Part shown: positions 26,172 to 35,235 of the stretch, in pieces
Layout of the letters: each line of letters begins with the position of its first letter
Numbering within the stretch: position 1 is the first letter of the stretch
DNA from: Paucisalibacillus globulus DSM 18846
GTDB taxonomy: Bacteria; Bacillota; Bacilli; Bacillales; Amphibacillaceae
DNA: 64,000 bases
NCBI RefSeq assembly: GCF_000482485.1
Contig: NZ_AXVK01000001.1
Coordinates: forward strand, 310,001-374,000
Direction: 5' to 3'
The notes under the pieces: generated by a model
The model's database searches: none
What the model was told of the DNA's origin: nothing
Seen by the model: the letters and a program-made list of their open reading frames with translations, nothing else
Made by a program: the position numbers and the translations under genes

Positions 26172-27035
26172 ATGATAAAGAAATCGATTAATGGGGTAAC
26201 GTTTGTGCTTAAAGAAGAGCATGATTTTTCTTGGTTGGAGAAAATAGGGAAGATATTCTCGGTTTTTGATCAGCAGGATTCCGGTAATATTAGCTTCGGG
26301 ATTGAAATAAAAGGGGAGAGACGTTTCATAAAATATGCTGGGGCAAAGACTGTTAATTCAGCATTATCACCGGAGAAAGCCATCCGAAATTTAAAAAAAT
26401 CTGTTCCATTATATATAGATTTAAAGCATAAGAATCTAGTAAATTTATTAGGATATTTTGAAACAGATAATGGATTTACTCTTCTATTTGACTGGTTTGA
26501 TGGAGAAACATTACATAATCATTGGGTATTTCCACCGCCGTATAAATATGAGCATCCAGATTCTCCTTATTATAAGTTTAAACAATTACCTTTGGAATAT
26601 CGATTAGATTCTTTGAAAAAGATTTTTGAATTTCATACTCATGTTGAAAAGAATGACTATATTGCAATTGATTTTTATGATGGTAGTATTCTTTATGACT
26701 TTCAAAATAATCAAACTAGAATTTGTGATATTGATTTGTACCATAAGAAACCTTATAAAAACAAGATGGGAAGAATGTGGGGTTCTTCACGCTTCATGTC
26801 TCCTGAAGAATTCGATCTTCATGCAGAAATAGATGGAAGAACAAATGTATTTAATATGGGGGCAATTGCTTTTAGCTTATTAGGTGGAGAATTGGATCGT
26901 TCTTATGAAAAATGGGGAGCTACGATAGCATTATACAAAGTAGCACGACGAGCAGTTGAAATAGATAGAGGCAAACGTTATTCTAGTGTTCAAGAATTTT
27001 ATGATGAATGGAAAAGTGCAATGGAGCAAGGCTAG
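26172..27035 (+). CDS. Protein-kinase-like protein with altered catalytic loop
   Basis: A 287-residue protein with a kinase-like order of parts: a Lys in RFIKYAG (Lys54), a hinge LLFDWFDGETL (about 104-114), a catalytic-loop equivalent YIAIDFYDGSIL with Asp167, a metal-loop equivalent CDIDLY with Asp186, then GSSRFMSPEEF (about 204-214) as the APE segment and TNVFNMGAIAFSLL like subdomain IX. The loop differs from His-Arg-Asp-x-Lys-x-x-Asn: the His, Lys and Asn are replaced, and Asp-Phe-Gly reads Asp-Ile-Asp. It may be a weak kinase, an atypical phosphotransferase or a pseudokinase. The ribosome site is AGGGAAGG. It is convergent with prfC. Confidence 0.75.
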   Translation: MIKKSINGVTFVLKEEHDFSWLEKIGKIFSVFDQQDSGNISFGIEIKGERRFIKYAGAKTVNSALSPEKAIRNLKKSVPLYIDLKHKNLVNLLGYFETDNGFTLLFDWFDGETLHNHWVFPPPYKYEHPDSPYYKFKQLPLEYRLDSLKKIFEFHTHVEKNDYIAIDFYDGSILYDFQNNQTRICDIDLYHKKPYKNKMGRMWGSSRFMSPEEFDLHAEIDGRTNVFNMGAIAFSLLGGELDRSYEKWGATIALYKVARRAVEIDRGKRYSSVQEFYDEWKSAMEQG

Positions 27036-27053
27036 AAACCTCACTCCATTTTC

Positions 27054-28640
27054 TTATTTTACTTGACCATAGGAATTAATCTCAAACAAATCAAGTAAAT
27101 CAATTTCTTTATGATTATCTTTAAACCAATTCAAAGCAAATTCATTTCGGAAGAGAACAAGGTAGTTATCGTCGCGATCACGAACTAGTAAGTTACGATC
27201 ATCAAATAAGGACTCCTTCACTTGATCTTTCTTCAACCACCGTGGAATTCGTTCGCCAATTGGCTCGAACAATACATCTACATTGTATTCATTTTCCATC
27301 CGATATTTAAATACCTCATATTGAAGTTCACCGACTGCTCCTAAAATATAGGATTCTGTTCGTTTGTCCTTATATAATTGAATCGCACCTTCTTGGACAA
27401 GCTGTTCAATACCTTTTTTGAACTGCTTTGATTTCATAACATTCTTAGCCATTACTTTTTTGAAAAGTTCTGGCGGAAATTTAGGTAGTTCATCAAATTC
27501 AAAGTCCGCTTTCCCTTCAATCAGTGTATCGCCGATTTGGTAAGCATTGGGATCGTATATACCTATAATATCTCCTGCATAAGCTTCATCAATTGTGTCT
27601 CGAGAGGAAGCAACTATTTGTTGTGATTGTGCAAGTTTAAATATTTTTCCGGTACGTGAAAGTTTTACACTCATTCCACGCTCAAACTTTCCAGAGCAAA
27701 CACGTACAAATGCAATACGGTCTCTATGAGCGGGATTCATATTCGCTTGAATTTTAAAGATAAAACCAGAGAATTCTGAGTCGGATGGGGCAGTAACACC
27801 TTCTGTTGTTTTTCTAGCCCCAGGAGTTGGCGCAAGTGTTATAAATGTATCAAAAAAGTCATGAACACCAAATGGTGCTAATGCACTTCCGAAAAATACC
27901 GGTGTTTGTTCACCATTTAGAACAGCTTCCATAGAGAACTGGTCACCAGCCTCATCTAACAATTCTAGTTCATCTTTTGCGGCAGTAAACTCTGCTTTGG
28001 TCGTCATATCATGATATTCAGAGTTATCCAATTCAGAATAAGGAATATGCGTTTCTTCTTCATTCGTATTAAATTTAATAAATTGTTCATTCGTACGATC
28101 AAAGATTCCAAGAAACCTTTTACCCATTCCTGCTGGCCAGTTCATCGGATACGTTTCAATTTCCAAAACTTCTTCAATTTCCTCTAATAATTCAAGAGGC
28201 TCTTTCCCTTCACGGTCCAATTTATTGATAAATGTAAAAATTGGAATGCCACGCATACGACACACTTTAAATAACTTAATGGTTTGTGCCTCAATACCTT
28301 TTACGGAGTCAATAATCATTACAACGCTATCAACAGCAGTTAATGTTCGATAAGTATCCTCACTAAAATCCTCATGTCCAGGAGTATCAAGAATGTTTAC
28401 ATGGAAATTTTTATAAGGAAAATTCATAACACTGGATGTAACAGAAATACCACGTTGTTTTTCAATTTCCATCCAATCTGAGGTAGCAAATTTACCAGAT
28501 TTTTTACCTTTTACAGTCCCTGCAGAACGTATTAAATTTCCATAAAGTAATAGTTTTTCTGTCATTGTTGTTTTCCCAGCATCTGGGTGGGATATAATAG
28601 CAAACGTCTTCCGTTTAGCTACTTCGTCTTTAATTGTCAT
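27054..28640 (-). CDS. prfC: Peptide chain release factor 3
   Basis: A 528-residue translational GTPase that recycles RF1/RF2 from the ribosome after termination. G1 SHPDAGKTT (about 16-24), G3 [14 protein letters not shown] (about 85-98, the extended form typical of RF3), G4 NKLDREG (about 138-144) and G5 GSALA are present, followed by beta-barrel and C-terminal domains; the length matches E. coli RF3 (529). I chose the ATG at 28640, eight bases after GGAAAGGG; the longer reading from 28724 adds 28 residues that no RF3 has. The gene is single, convergent with the kinase-like gene. Confidence 0.95.
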   Translation of the reverse strand: MTIKDEVAKRKTFAIISHPDAGKTTMTEKLLLYGNLIRSAGTVKGKKSGKFATSDWMEIEKQRGISVTSSVMNFPYKNFHVNILDTPGHEDFSEDTYRTLTAVDSVVMIIDSVKGIEAQTIKLFKVCRMRGIPIFTFINKLDREGKEPLELLEEIEEVLEIETYPMNWPAGMGKRFLGIFDRTNEQFIKFNTNEEETHIPYSELDNSEYHDMTTKAEFTAAKDELELLDEAGDQFSMEAVLNGEQTPVFFGSALAPFGVHDFFDTFITLAPTPGARKTTEGVTAPSDSEFSGFIFKIQANMNPAHRDRIAFVRVCSGKFERGMSVKLSRTGKIFKLAQSQQIVASSRDTIDEAYAGDIIGIYDPNAYQIGDTLIEGKADFEFDELPKFPPELFKKVMAKNVMKSKQFKKGIEQLVQEGAIQLYKDKRTESYILGAVGELQYEVFKYRMENEYNVDVLFEPIGERIPRWLKKDQVKESLFDDRNLLVRDRDDNYLVLFRNEFALNWFKDNHKEIDLLDLFEINSYGQVK

Positions 28641-28998
28641 ACATGATTCCCTTTCCAAAATAAAATTGACAAGATTTTTTTGGTGCCTGGCATCCTTTGG
28701 AATCGTACAAATGTTGAAAGGCACTTTCCAATAATACTATATTCGTTTTAATTTTGCATGACCAGAGTAAATGATTTAAGTTTTCAAATAAAACTGATTT
28801 ATATATTGACATTCGCGCGATACTTCGTTAAACTTTATTCAACAAAGTTGAATGGAACGATACAAATTGAATAAGCTTTAATAAACGATTCTTGTTATTA
28901 TTTCATATGGTATTATATATTATTTCCGACACGAGTGTAAGCGCACTCTAAGTAAGGTTCTATATCCAATGAACCTAAAGTCAAAGGAGGGGATGATT
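28641..28998. other. Divergent intergenic region, prfC / HMG-CoA lyase
   Basis: About 360 bases carrying both promoters. TGTAAGCGCACTCT (28936-28949) resembles a CcpA cre site and lies about 50 bases before the lyase gene. No ORF with a ribosome site is present. Confidence 0.4.
28936..28949 (+). promoter_or_regulatory. Possible cre (CcpA) site upstream of HMG-CoA lyase gene
   Basis: The 14 bases agree with the cre consensus TGWAARCGYWWWCA except near the 3' end. Its place before a catabolic gene is sensible, but one degenerate match is weak evidence. Confidence 0.3.
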
Positions 28999-29904
28999 GT
29001 GCGAAAGTGGCCTGGTATTGTTGAATTAAAAGAGGTTGGACCACGTGATGGTTTACAAAATGAGAAACAATTTATTTCAACTGATGATAAAGTGGTCTGG
29101 ATTGATATGCTTTCAAACACAGGAATAAGAGAAATTGAGTATTCTTCTTTTGTCAACCCGAAATGGATTCCAGCCTTAGCTGACGCAAAAGAAGTAGGGA
29201 AGCGAATTAAACGTAATCCAGATGTATCTTATTCTGCGCTTGTTCCTAATATAATAGGCCTTGAAAATGCATTAGAAGCGGGAATTGATGGTGCATCAGT
29301 TTTTATGTCGGCAAGTGAAACTCATAACCGAAAAAATATTAATAAATCTATTAATGAAACATATCCAATATTGAAACAGGTCATTACAGAAGCAAAAAAG
29401 GAAAGGAAAAAAGTTACTGGTTATGTGTCTACTGTATTTGACTGTCCTTTTGAAGGAAGAATTAATCCGAACCAAGTTATGCGTGTTTTTGATCAATTGA
29501 TTGCTAATGGTGTTGACGACATTTCACTTGGAGATACGATAGGGTCTGCAGTTCCTTCACAAGTAGAAATGTTACTTGATGAAATCCTTAAACGTTTTCC
29601 AAAAGAAAAGATTATCATGCATTTTCATGATACAAGGGGAATGGCAATAGCGAATATTATGACATCACTTCAGTATGGAATTACAAGATTTGATACGTCT
29701 ATCGGCGGTTTAGGTGGTTGTCCATATGCGCCAGGTGCTGCAGGTAATGTGGCAACCAATGATGTATTATACTTGCTTCATGGTTTAGGTATTCGAACAG
29801 GTGTTCAAGATAACAAAATTCAAGAGGCATCCATGTTTATTCAAAATAAATTGGAAAAAAAATTACCTAGCCGTTCGTTGGCTTATATTGAAGGTACTGC
29901 ATAA
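28999..29904 (+). CDS. mvaB: Hydroxymethylglutaryl-CoA lyase, YngG/MvaB type
   Basis: A 301-residue TIM-barrel enzyme that splits HMG-CoA into acetoacetate and acetyl-CoA, the last step of leucine breakdown. The DRE-type start EVGPRDGLQNEK (about 12-23) holds the catalytic Arg-Asp pair, HFHDTRGMA the metal-binding His residues (about 204-212) and GGLGGCPYAPGAAGN (about 232-246) the active-site Cys loop. I chose GTG 28999 because AAAGGAGGGG (28983-28992) runs directly into the ATG at 28993, too close for use. Unusually for Bacilli, no other leucine-degradation gene is adjacent; acetoacetate could feed the acyl-CoA synthetase family protein at 60 kb, but that is speculation. Confidence 0.93.
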   Translation: MRKWPGIVELKEVGPRDGLQNEKQFISTDDKVVWIDMLSNTGIREIEYSSFVNPKWIPALADAKEVGKRIKRNPDVSYSALVPNIIGLENALEAGIDGASVFMSASETHNRKNINKSINETYPILKQVITEAKKERKKVTGYVSTVFDCPFEGRINPNQVMRVFDQLIANGVDDISLGDTIGSAVPSQVEMLLDEILKRFPKEKIIMHFHDTRGMAIANIMTSLQYGITRFDTSIGGLGGCPYAPGAAGNVATNDVLYLLHGLGIRTGVQDNKIQEASMFIQNKLEKKLPSRSLAYIEGTA

Positions 29905-30161
29905 GTTTGAAGGAGGTATAATTCGAATAGGAATTATACTTCTTTTTTAATCTATTATTTTTAAATGCTACAGTTCCTATTTGAAACGAACCATGTATTT
30001 CTTTATGTTATTAATCAGAACATATAAAAATCTGTTTTCAGAAAGGTAGATACTCAAGTCTTAAAGTATAGTAATCGTAAGACCCTCATCTTGACTATAT
30101 TCGTAAGACTAATCTATTATATAAGAAATATTGTTCGTCAACATGAGAGGGGAGAAAGACA

Positions 30162-30722
30162 ATTAATCTTGAAACAATTGGGAAGAAAATTAAAGAAATA
30201 CGTTTGCGAAAAAAACTTACCCAACAACAAGTCGCTGATGAATCTGGTATTTCTAAAAGTATGTTATCTAAGATAGAAAATGGTCAAACAGCATCTGCTG
30301 TTGCAACCTTGTCCAAAATAAGTGAGGCGCTTGAGGTTTCTCTCTCGTGGTTATTAGATGACCGAGAAGAACAGGACTTAGTACTATTGCCAAAAGACAA
30401 TAGAAGAGCAAGAATTGGTGATGAAAACATGGGATATTCCTATGAACTTCTAGCAAATCGATCTTCGTTATCTGGTTTTGAACCCACAATCGTTCACGTT
30501 ACACCTAAGAACCTAAATTTACGAGAAGAGTATTACACACATTCACAAGATGAATTTATTTTTGTGCTAGAAGGTTCGATATGTCTTTCTTATGATGGAA
30601 AAAAGTATTTTATGGAGAAAGGGGATAGTGCCTGTTTTCAAGGTTCCAAACCCCATCTATTTATTCCTGTTGATGAAAATGAAGCAAAGGTACTAACATT
30701 TTTTATTGATAATCCATTATAG
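30162..30722 (+). CDS. XRE-cupin transcriptional regulator, apparent ATT start
   Basis: A DNA-binding regulator of about 186 residues. The N-terminal HTH is IGKKIKEIRLRKKLTQQQVADESGISKSMLSKIENG (about 6-41); the C-terminal cupin_2 domain (about 108-183) has EYYTHSQDEFIFVLEGSI and MEKGDSACFQGSKPHLF, a small-ligand pocket. In this frame TGA lies at 30144-30146 and no ATG, GTG, TTG or CTG occurs until TTG 30204, which would delete the first HTH helix. GAGGGGAG (30147-30154) sits seven bases before ATT 30162, giving the family-typical start NLETIGKKI. An AUU start, as in infC, is therefore the best reading; a sequencing error is the alternative. A terminator follows. Confidence 0.8.
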   Translation: MNLETIGKKIKEIRLRKKLTQQQVADESGISKSMLSKIENGQTASAVATLSKISEALEVSLSWLLDDREEQDLVLLPKDNRRARIGDENMGYSYELLANRSSLSGFEPTIVHVTPKNLNLREEYYTHSQDEFIFVLEGSICLSYDGKKYFMEKGDSACFQGSKPHLFIPVDENEAKVLTFFIDNPL

Positions 30723-30732
30723 AAAGCAAAGA

Positions 30733-30758
30733 AAAAGTCCTAGAGGGCTTTTTTTTGT
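30733..30758 (+). terminator. Rho-independent terminator
   Basis: AAAAGTCC pairs with GGGCTTTT (one G-T pair) around TAGA, followed by T residues. Confidence 0.75.
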
Positions 30759-30932
30759 AGATTGGGAAGTCAACAGTTATAAGAAGTACGTATGCAAGTT
30801 TCTCTAGTAGGTGAGGAATTATCATTGGAGTGTAAGCGATTTCGTGGTACAATTAATGACAGAATATAATGAAAATATAGTTTTGAAAGTATACTAAAGT
30901 ACAGGAGCAATTTATTTAACTAGGAGGGGAAA

Positions 30933-33287
30933 ATGTTGGGAAACACAAAGCATTCTGGTCCTATTAAATTACCAAAAAAGCCTGATCCTAAACTATGGGT
31001 TAGTAAAGTTCCATTTGGTTTGGGTAAAGTTAAACCACATCATATTCGGGATACAATGAAGGTCGTATGGGAAAATAAAGATAATATACCTTATGCAACT
31101 CGCATTTTAACCCAAGGTGTTTGCGACGGGTGCGCATTAGGTGTATCCGGTTTAAAAGATCAAACGTTAACTGGACCACATGTTTGTACGACTAGACTTA
31201 ATGTGTTACGTCTAAATACAATGGGTGCTATTAAAGAAAGCATATTACACTCTGATATTGACCACCTACGTAAGATGAATAGCACAGAGCTTCGCAAATT
31301 AGGTAGAGTACCATATCCATTAATTAGAAAACCAGGAGATCGCAAGTTTAGTAGAATTTCTTGGGATGTTGCAATGGATGTGATTGCAGAAAAGATAAAA
31401 AAAATTGATCCAAAGCAAGCAGCATTTTACACAACTTCTCGAGGAATAACAAATGAAGTTTATTATACACTAGCAAAAGTTTCCCGTTTCCTTGGAATCA
31501 ATAATGTCGATAATGCTTCGAGAATCTGTCATTCCCCATCTAAGACTGCATTGAGCCGGTCCATTGGTGTAGGGGCTTCTACATGTAATTATAAGGATTG
31601 GATTGGGACGGATGTCTTAGTATTTTGGGGGTCGGTCGCAGCAAATAATCAACCTGTTTCAACGAAGTATATGTATGCAGCAAAACGAAAAGGAACGAAG
31701 ATTATTATTATTAATCCATATCATGAGCCTGCAATGGATAAGTATTGGGTACCTTCTATTGCAGAATCGGCATTATTCGGAACAAAAATCGCTGATGATT
31801 TTTATCAAGTAAATATCGGTGGCGATATTGCCTTTATGCATGGGATTATGAAGCATTGGTTTGAAATGGAAGAGAAGAGTCCGGGTTCAGCACTTAATCT
31901 TGAATTTATAGATGCCCATGTAAACGGTCTAGATGAATTACGAGAAAAGGTAATGTCCTACCAATGGAATCAATTAGAGAAATCATCCGGTATTTCTAAG
32001 GAGCGTATGCATGAATTGGCTGAGTTATTGGCTAAATCTAGTTCGGCAGTGTTTGTTTGGTCAATGGGACTAACACAGCATCGCTTTGGAACGGATAATA
32101 TATCACAAGTAGCGAATTTAGCGCTACTAAGAGGATTTCTTGGAAAAGAATATTGTGGCTTGATGCCAATCCGTGGGCATTCTGGAGTTCAAGGTTCAGC
32201 TGAAATGGGGGCGGATCCGTTCTCCTTACCAGGTGGTGGACTGGATGAGAACAATCGTAAGCGTTTGGAAGCAATCTGGGGTTTCGAAATTCCTGAATGG
32301 CAAGGTGATATTGTAGGAGTATCACTAGAAAATTCACTTTTACCAGCAGAACACGAACGAAAATTGAAACTATATTATATGTCAGGTGGTAATTTCCTAG
32401 AAACCATGCCTGATCCTAATTTTGTTGCGGAAAGTATGGAGAATATCGACATACGTGTGCATCAGGATATTATCTTAAATACTTCTACCCTATTAGATGC
32501 AAAGGAAGCAGTTCTTGTGCTGCCAGCGATGACGAGATATGAACAACCTGGTGGAGGAACCTCTACCTCAACGGAAAGAATGGTATATTTCTCACCAGAA
32601 ATCAAGGGCCCTAGAGTAGGAGAAGCAAGAACAGAGTGGGAAATATATGTTGATTTGGCTAAACGAGTAAAACCAGAACATAAAGACTTAATAGACTTCA
32701 AGGATGCTTATGAAATCCGTAAAGAAATAGCCAAGACTGCACCAAACTACGATGGAATTCAGAACCTGAAAAATAAAGGTGATTTATTTCAATGGGGTGG
32801 AGCATGGCTGTGTGAGGATGGGATTTGCAATACGACAGACGGGAAGGGTAATCTCATAGCTGTAGAAATTCCAGAACTCCGTAAGCCAGAAGGACATTTC
32901 TATGTAACTACTAGACGAGGTAAGCAGTTTAATTCAATGATTTATGATGAAAAGGACCCATTCAATGCAGCAGATCGGTATGACCTCCTGTTAAATGAAG
33001 TAGACGCGAAGGAATTAAATATTAAAGAAGGTGATGCTATTGTTGCCTTTAATCAGTACGGAACATTTACAGGTCGTGCCAAATTTGTACCAGTTAAGAC
33101 TGGAAATGTCGAAGTCCACTGGCCTGAAGGAAATTCGCTCATTCCAAAAGGGGTTTATGAAGATTATGCAGGAATTCCTGAATATAACACAGCAGTTATT
33201 GTGGAAAAAGCAGAAACATATTATGCCCATAAGGATACTAAGTATGTAGAAAAACGTGTGGAAGAGCTCGAAGTAGAACCACACTAG
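30933..33287 (+). CDS. FdhF/YdeP-family molybdopterin oxidoreductase
   Basis: A 784-residue Mo-bis-MGD enzyme. The N-terminal iron-sulfur site reads GVCDGC (Cys64, Cys67) and GPHVC (Cys85), as in YdeP-like proteins rather than the four-Cys set of classic FdhF. NNVDNASRICHSPS (about 190-203) aligns with the formate dehydrogenase active-site segment, with Cys199 where E. coli FdhF has selenocysteine. The C-terminal molydop_binding domain begins near residue 660 (YVTTRRGKQFNSM). Members are annotated as formate dehydrogenase alpha-like; the substrate is not proven. The following fdhD gene, 11 bases on, and the downstream cofactor operon support a live molybdoenzyme. AGGAGGGG is the ribosome site. 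Confidence 0.88.
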   Translation: MLGNTKHSGPIKLPKKPDPKLWVSKVPFGLGKVKPHHIRDTMKVVWENKDNIPYATRILTQGVCDGCALGVSGLKDQTLTGPHVCTTRLNVLRLNTMGAIKESILHSDIDHLRKMNSTELRKLGRVPYPLIRKPGDRKFSRISWDVAMDVIAEKIKKIDPKQAAFYTTSRGITNEVYYTLAKVSRFLGINNVDNASRICHSPSKTALSRSIGVGASTCNYKDWIGTDVLVFWGSVAANNQPVSTKYMYAAKRKGTKIIIINPYHEPAMDKYWVPSIAESALFGTKIADDFYQVNIGGDIAFMHGIMKHWFEMEEKSPGSALNLEFIDAHVNGLDELREKVMSYQWNQLEKSSGISKERMHELAELLAKSSSAVFVWSMGLTQHRFGTDNISQVANLALLRGFLGKEYCGLMPIRGHSGVQGSAEMGADPFSLPGGGLDENNRKRLEAIWGFEIPEWQGDIVGVSLENSLLPAEHERKLKLYYMSGGNFLETMPDPNFVAESMENIDIRVHQDIILNTSTLLDAKEAVLVLPAMTRYEQPGGGTSTSTERMVYFSPEIKGPRVGEARTEWEIYVDLAKRVKPEHKDLIDFKDAYEIRKEIAKTAPNYDGIQNLKNKGDLFQWGGAWLCEDGICNTTDGKGNLIAVEIPELRKPEGHFYVTTRRGKQFNSMIYDEKDPFNAADRYDLLLNEVDAKELNIKEGDAIVAFNQYGTFTGRAKFVPVKTGNVEVHWPEGNSLIPKGVYEDYAGIPEYNTAVIVEKAETYYAHKDTKYVEKRVEELEVEPH

Positions 33288-33298
33288 AGGGTGAGACT

Positions 33299-34111
33299 AT
33301 GAACGATGTGAAACAAGAACCTTTTGACATCATCCGTTTTCATGGAAAGAATGCAATAAGAGTGGAAGAGGAAATTGTCGAAGAATTTCCACTTACCATT
33401 ATTTTAAACGGGGAAGAATTTGCTACTATTATTTGTTCTCCGTCCAATCTTGAAGAACTTGTGATAGGTTTTCTTGCTGCTGAAGGAATCATTCGATTTT
33501 ATGAAGAAATTAAAAACATGTCGATTGATGAAAATATGGGTTTTGCATATGTGGAGTTATACCGAGAAATAAATAAGGAGAATATAGATCATTCCAAACG
33601 TTTTATTGGATCCTGTTGTGGGAAAAGCAGACAATTTTATTTTAAAAGTGATGTTAAAACAGCTAAAACGGTTACAAGTAAGTTTCTGATTTCTGTGGAA
33701 CAATGCTATAATTTAATGCAGGAACTACAAATACGTTCAGATCAGTTTAGAAGAACTGGTGGCGTGCACAATGCAGCACTGGCAACGATAGATGGGTTAG
33801 TTGAAGTCCGAACTGATATCGGTAGACATAATGCATTGGATAAAGTCTACGGGACGGTATTACAACAAAAAATCCCGCTAAAGGATAAGCTAATAGTATT
33901 TAGTGGACGTATTTCATCAGAAGTATTATTAAAAATATCCAAAATCGGTGTTGGTATTTTACTTTCCAAGTCTGCACCGACAGACTTAGCTCTAAACTTA
34001 GCAAATGACCTGGGAATTACAGTTATTGGTTTTGCTAGAGAAAATAAAATGAATATCTATACGCATCCGTATCGGATTATCGAAACTAATTTGGATTCAT
34101 GTATGAATTAA
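33299..34111 (+). CDS. fdhD: Sulfurtransferase for molybdoenzyme activation, FdhD
   Basis: A 270-residue FdhD protein, which passes sulfur from a cysteine desulfurase to the molybdenum of formate dehydrogenase-type enzymes. The catalytic Cys pair is GSCCGKSR (Cys106-Cys107), replacing the Cys-x-x-Cys of E. coli but usual for Bacilli. RTGGVHNAA (about 157-165), DIGRHNALDKV (about 176-186) and FSGRISSE (about 201-208) are the conserved substrate-binding motifs. Eleven bases from the molybdoenzyme stop, so co-expressed with it. Confidence 0.95.
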   Translation: MNDVKQEPFDIIRFHGKNAIRVEEEIVEEFPLTIILNGEEFATIICSPSNLEELVIGFLAAEGIIRFYEEIKNMSIDENMGFAYVELYREINKENIDHSKRFIGSCCGKSRQFYFKSDVKTAKTVTSKFLISVEQCYNLMQELQIRSDQFRRTGGVHNAALATIDGLVEVRTDIGRHNALDKVYGTVLQQKIPLKDKLIVFSGRISSEVLLKISKIGVGILLSKSAPTDLALNLANDLGITVIGFARENKMNIYTHPYRIIETNLDSCMN

Positions 34112-34118
34112 TTTGCTT

Positions 34119-34157
34119 ATTAGGAGCTGTATTTGGTGATGAAATACAGCTCCTAAT
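34119..34157. other. Perfect 16-bp inverted repeat between fdhD and moaA
   Basis: 34119-34134 pairs perfectly with 34142-34157 around a seven-base loop. No T run follows on the plus strand, so it is not a classical terminator. It could stabilise or separate the fdhD and moaA messages. Confidence 0.6.
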
Positions 34158-34199
34158 CATAGGTTAGTAGTTAAGTTATTTAATAAGGAGGCTTTCAGC

Positions 34200-35207
34200 A
34201 TGAACGTAACAGATAAATTTGGTCGGCCCTTACAGGATTTACGGATTTCTGTAACTGATCGCTGTAATTTCCGTTGTACATATTGTATGCCTAAAGAAAT
34301 ATTTGGTCGTGATTATCCATTTTTACCAAAAGCTCACTTGCTAACATTTGAAGAGATTGAGAGACTTGCCAAAGCTTTTGTTAAATTAGGGGTGAAAAAG
34401 ATTCGATTAACTGGCGGAGAACCATTGTTACGAAGAAACTTGCCTGAGTTGATTGAGAAGTTATCTGTTATTGATGGTTTAGAAGATATCGGATTGACTA
34501 CAAACGCCACTTTATTAGAGAAAATGGCTGAGGATATAAAAGCGGCAGGATTAAAGCGAATTAATGTTAGTTTGGATGCATTGGATAAAGAATTATTCCA
34601 ATCTATAAATGATAGTGGAATTAGTACGGAAAGAGTTCTTAAAGGCATTGATAAAGCATTAGAAGTTGGATTAAAAGTAAAAGTAAACATGGTTGTTAAA
34701 AAAGGAATGAATGAGCACGAAGTTATTCCGATGGCTCACTTTTTCAAGGATAAAGGAGTTACACTACGTTTTATCGAATTTATGGATGTGGGAAAAACAA
34801 ATGGCTGGGATTTTAGTAAGGTGGTAACCAAAAAGCAAATTTTCAATGAATTATCTGAGCATTTTGAATTAGAACCAGTTGACCCCGATCATTTTGGAGA
34901 AGTCGCAAAGCGCTACCGTTATAAAGGAACAGATACGGAGGTTGGTTTTATTACCTCTGTTTCAGAGTCATTTTGTTCTACTTGTACAAGGGCACGAATT
35001 GCAGCTGATGGTAAACTTTATACATGTCTTTTTGCTGCAAAAGGCTTTGACTTTAAAGAACTTCTTCGCTCTGGAATGAACGATGCTGAAGTAGAACAGC
35101 AAATTATTGGCATTTGGAACAAAAGAAATGATCGTTACTCCGATGAAAGAACAGAAGAATCTGTAAAGAATAGAGACAGAATTGAAATGTCTTATATAGG
35201 TGGCTAA
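34200..35207 (+). CDS. moaA: GTP 3',8-cyclase, MoaA
   Basis: A 335-residue radical-SAM enzyme that starts molybdenum cofactor synthesis by turning GTP into 3',8-cyclo-GTP. The N-terminal cluster motif is CNFRCTYC (Cys22, Cys26, Cys29), TGGEPLLR binds SAM, and the second cluster ligands are in [19 protein letters not shown] (about 257-276). The essential C-terminal Gly-Gly is present. Ribosome site AAGGAGG. First gene of a compact same-strand operon running through moaB; the next gene starts 28 bases after its stop. MoaC, the partner enzyme, is on the other strand at 40.4 kb. Confidence 0.97.
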   Translation: MNVTDKFGRPLQDLRISVTDRCNFRCTYCMPKEIFGRDYPFLPKAHLLTFEEIERLAKAFVKLGVKKIRLTGGEPLLRRNLPELIEKLSVIDGLEDIGLTTNATLLEKMAEDIKAAGLKRINVSLDALDKELFQSINDSGISTERVLKGIDKALEVGLKVKVNMVVKKGMNEHEVIPMAHFFKDKGVTLRFIEFMDVGKTNGWDFSKVVTKKQIFNELSEHFELEPVDPDHFGEVAKRYRYKGTDTEVGFITSVSESFCSTCTRARIAADGKLYTCLFAAKGFDFKELLRSGMNDAEVEQQIIGIWNKRNDRYSDERTEESVKNRDRIEMSYIGG

Positions 35208-35235
35208 TAGACTTCTTGATTGAGAGGGAACAATA

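Noticed and set aside
30091-30276. ORF of 61 codons overlapping the start of the XRE regulator
   Set aside because: Considered as a frameshifted regulator N terminus, but the HTH helices read through correctly in the regulator's own frame, so no frameshift is needed.
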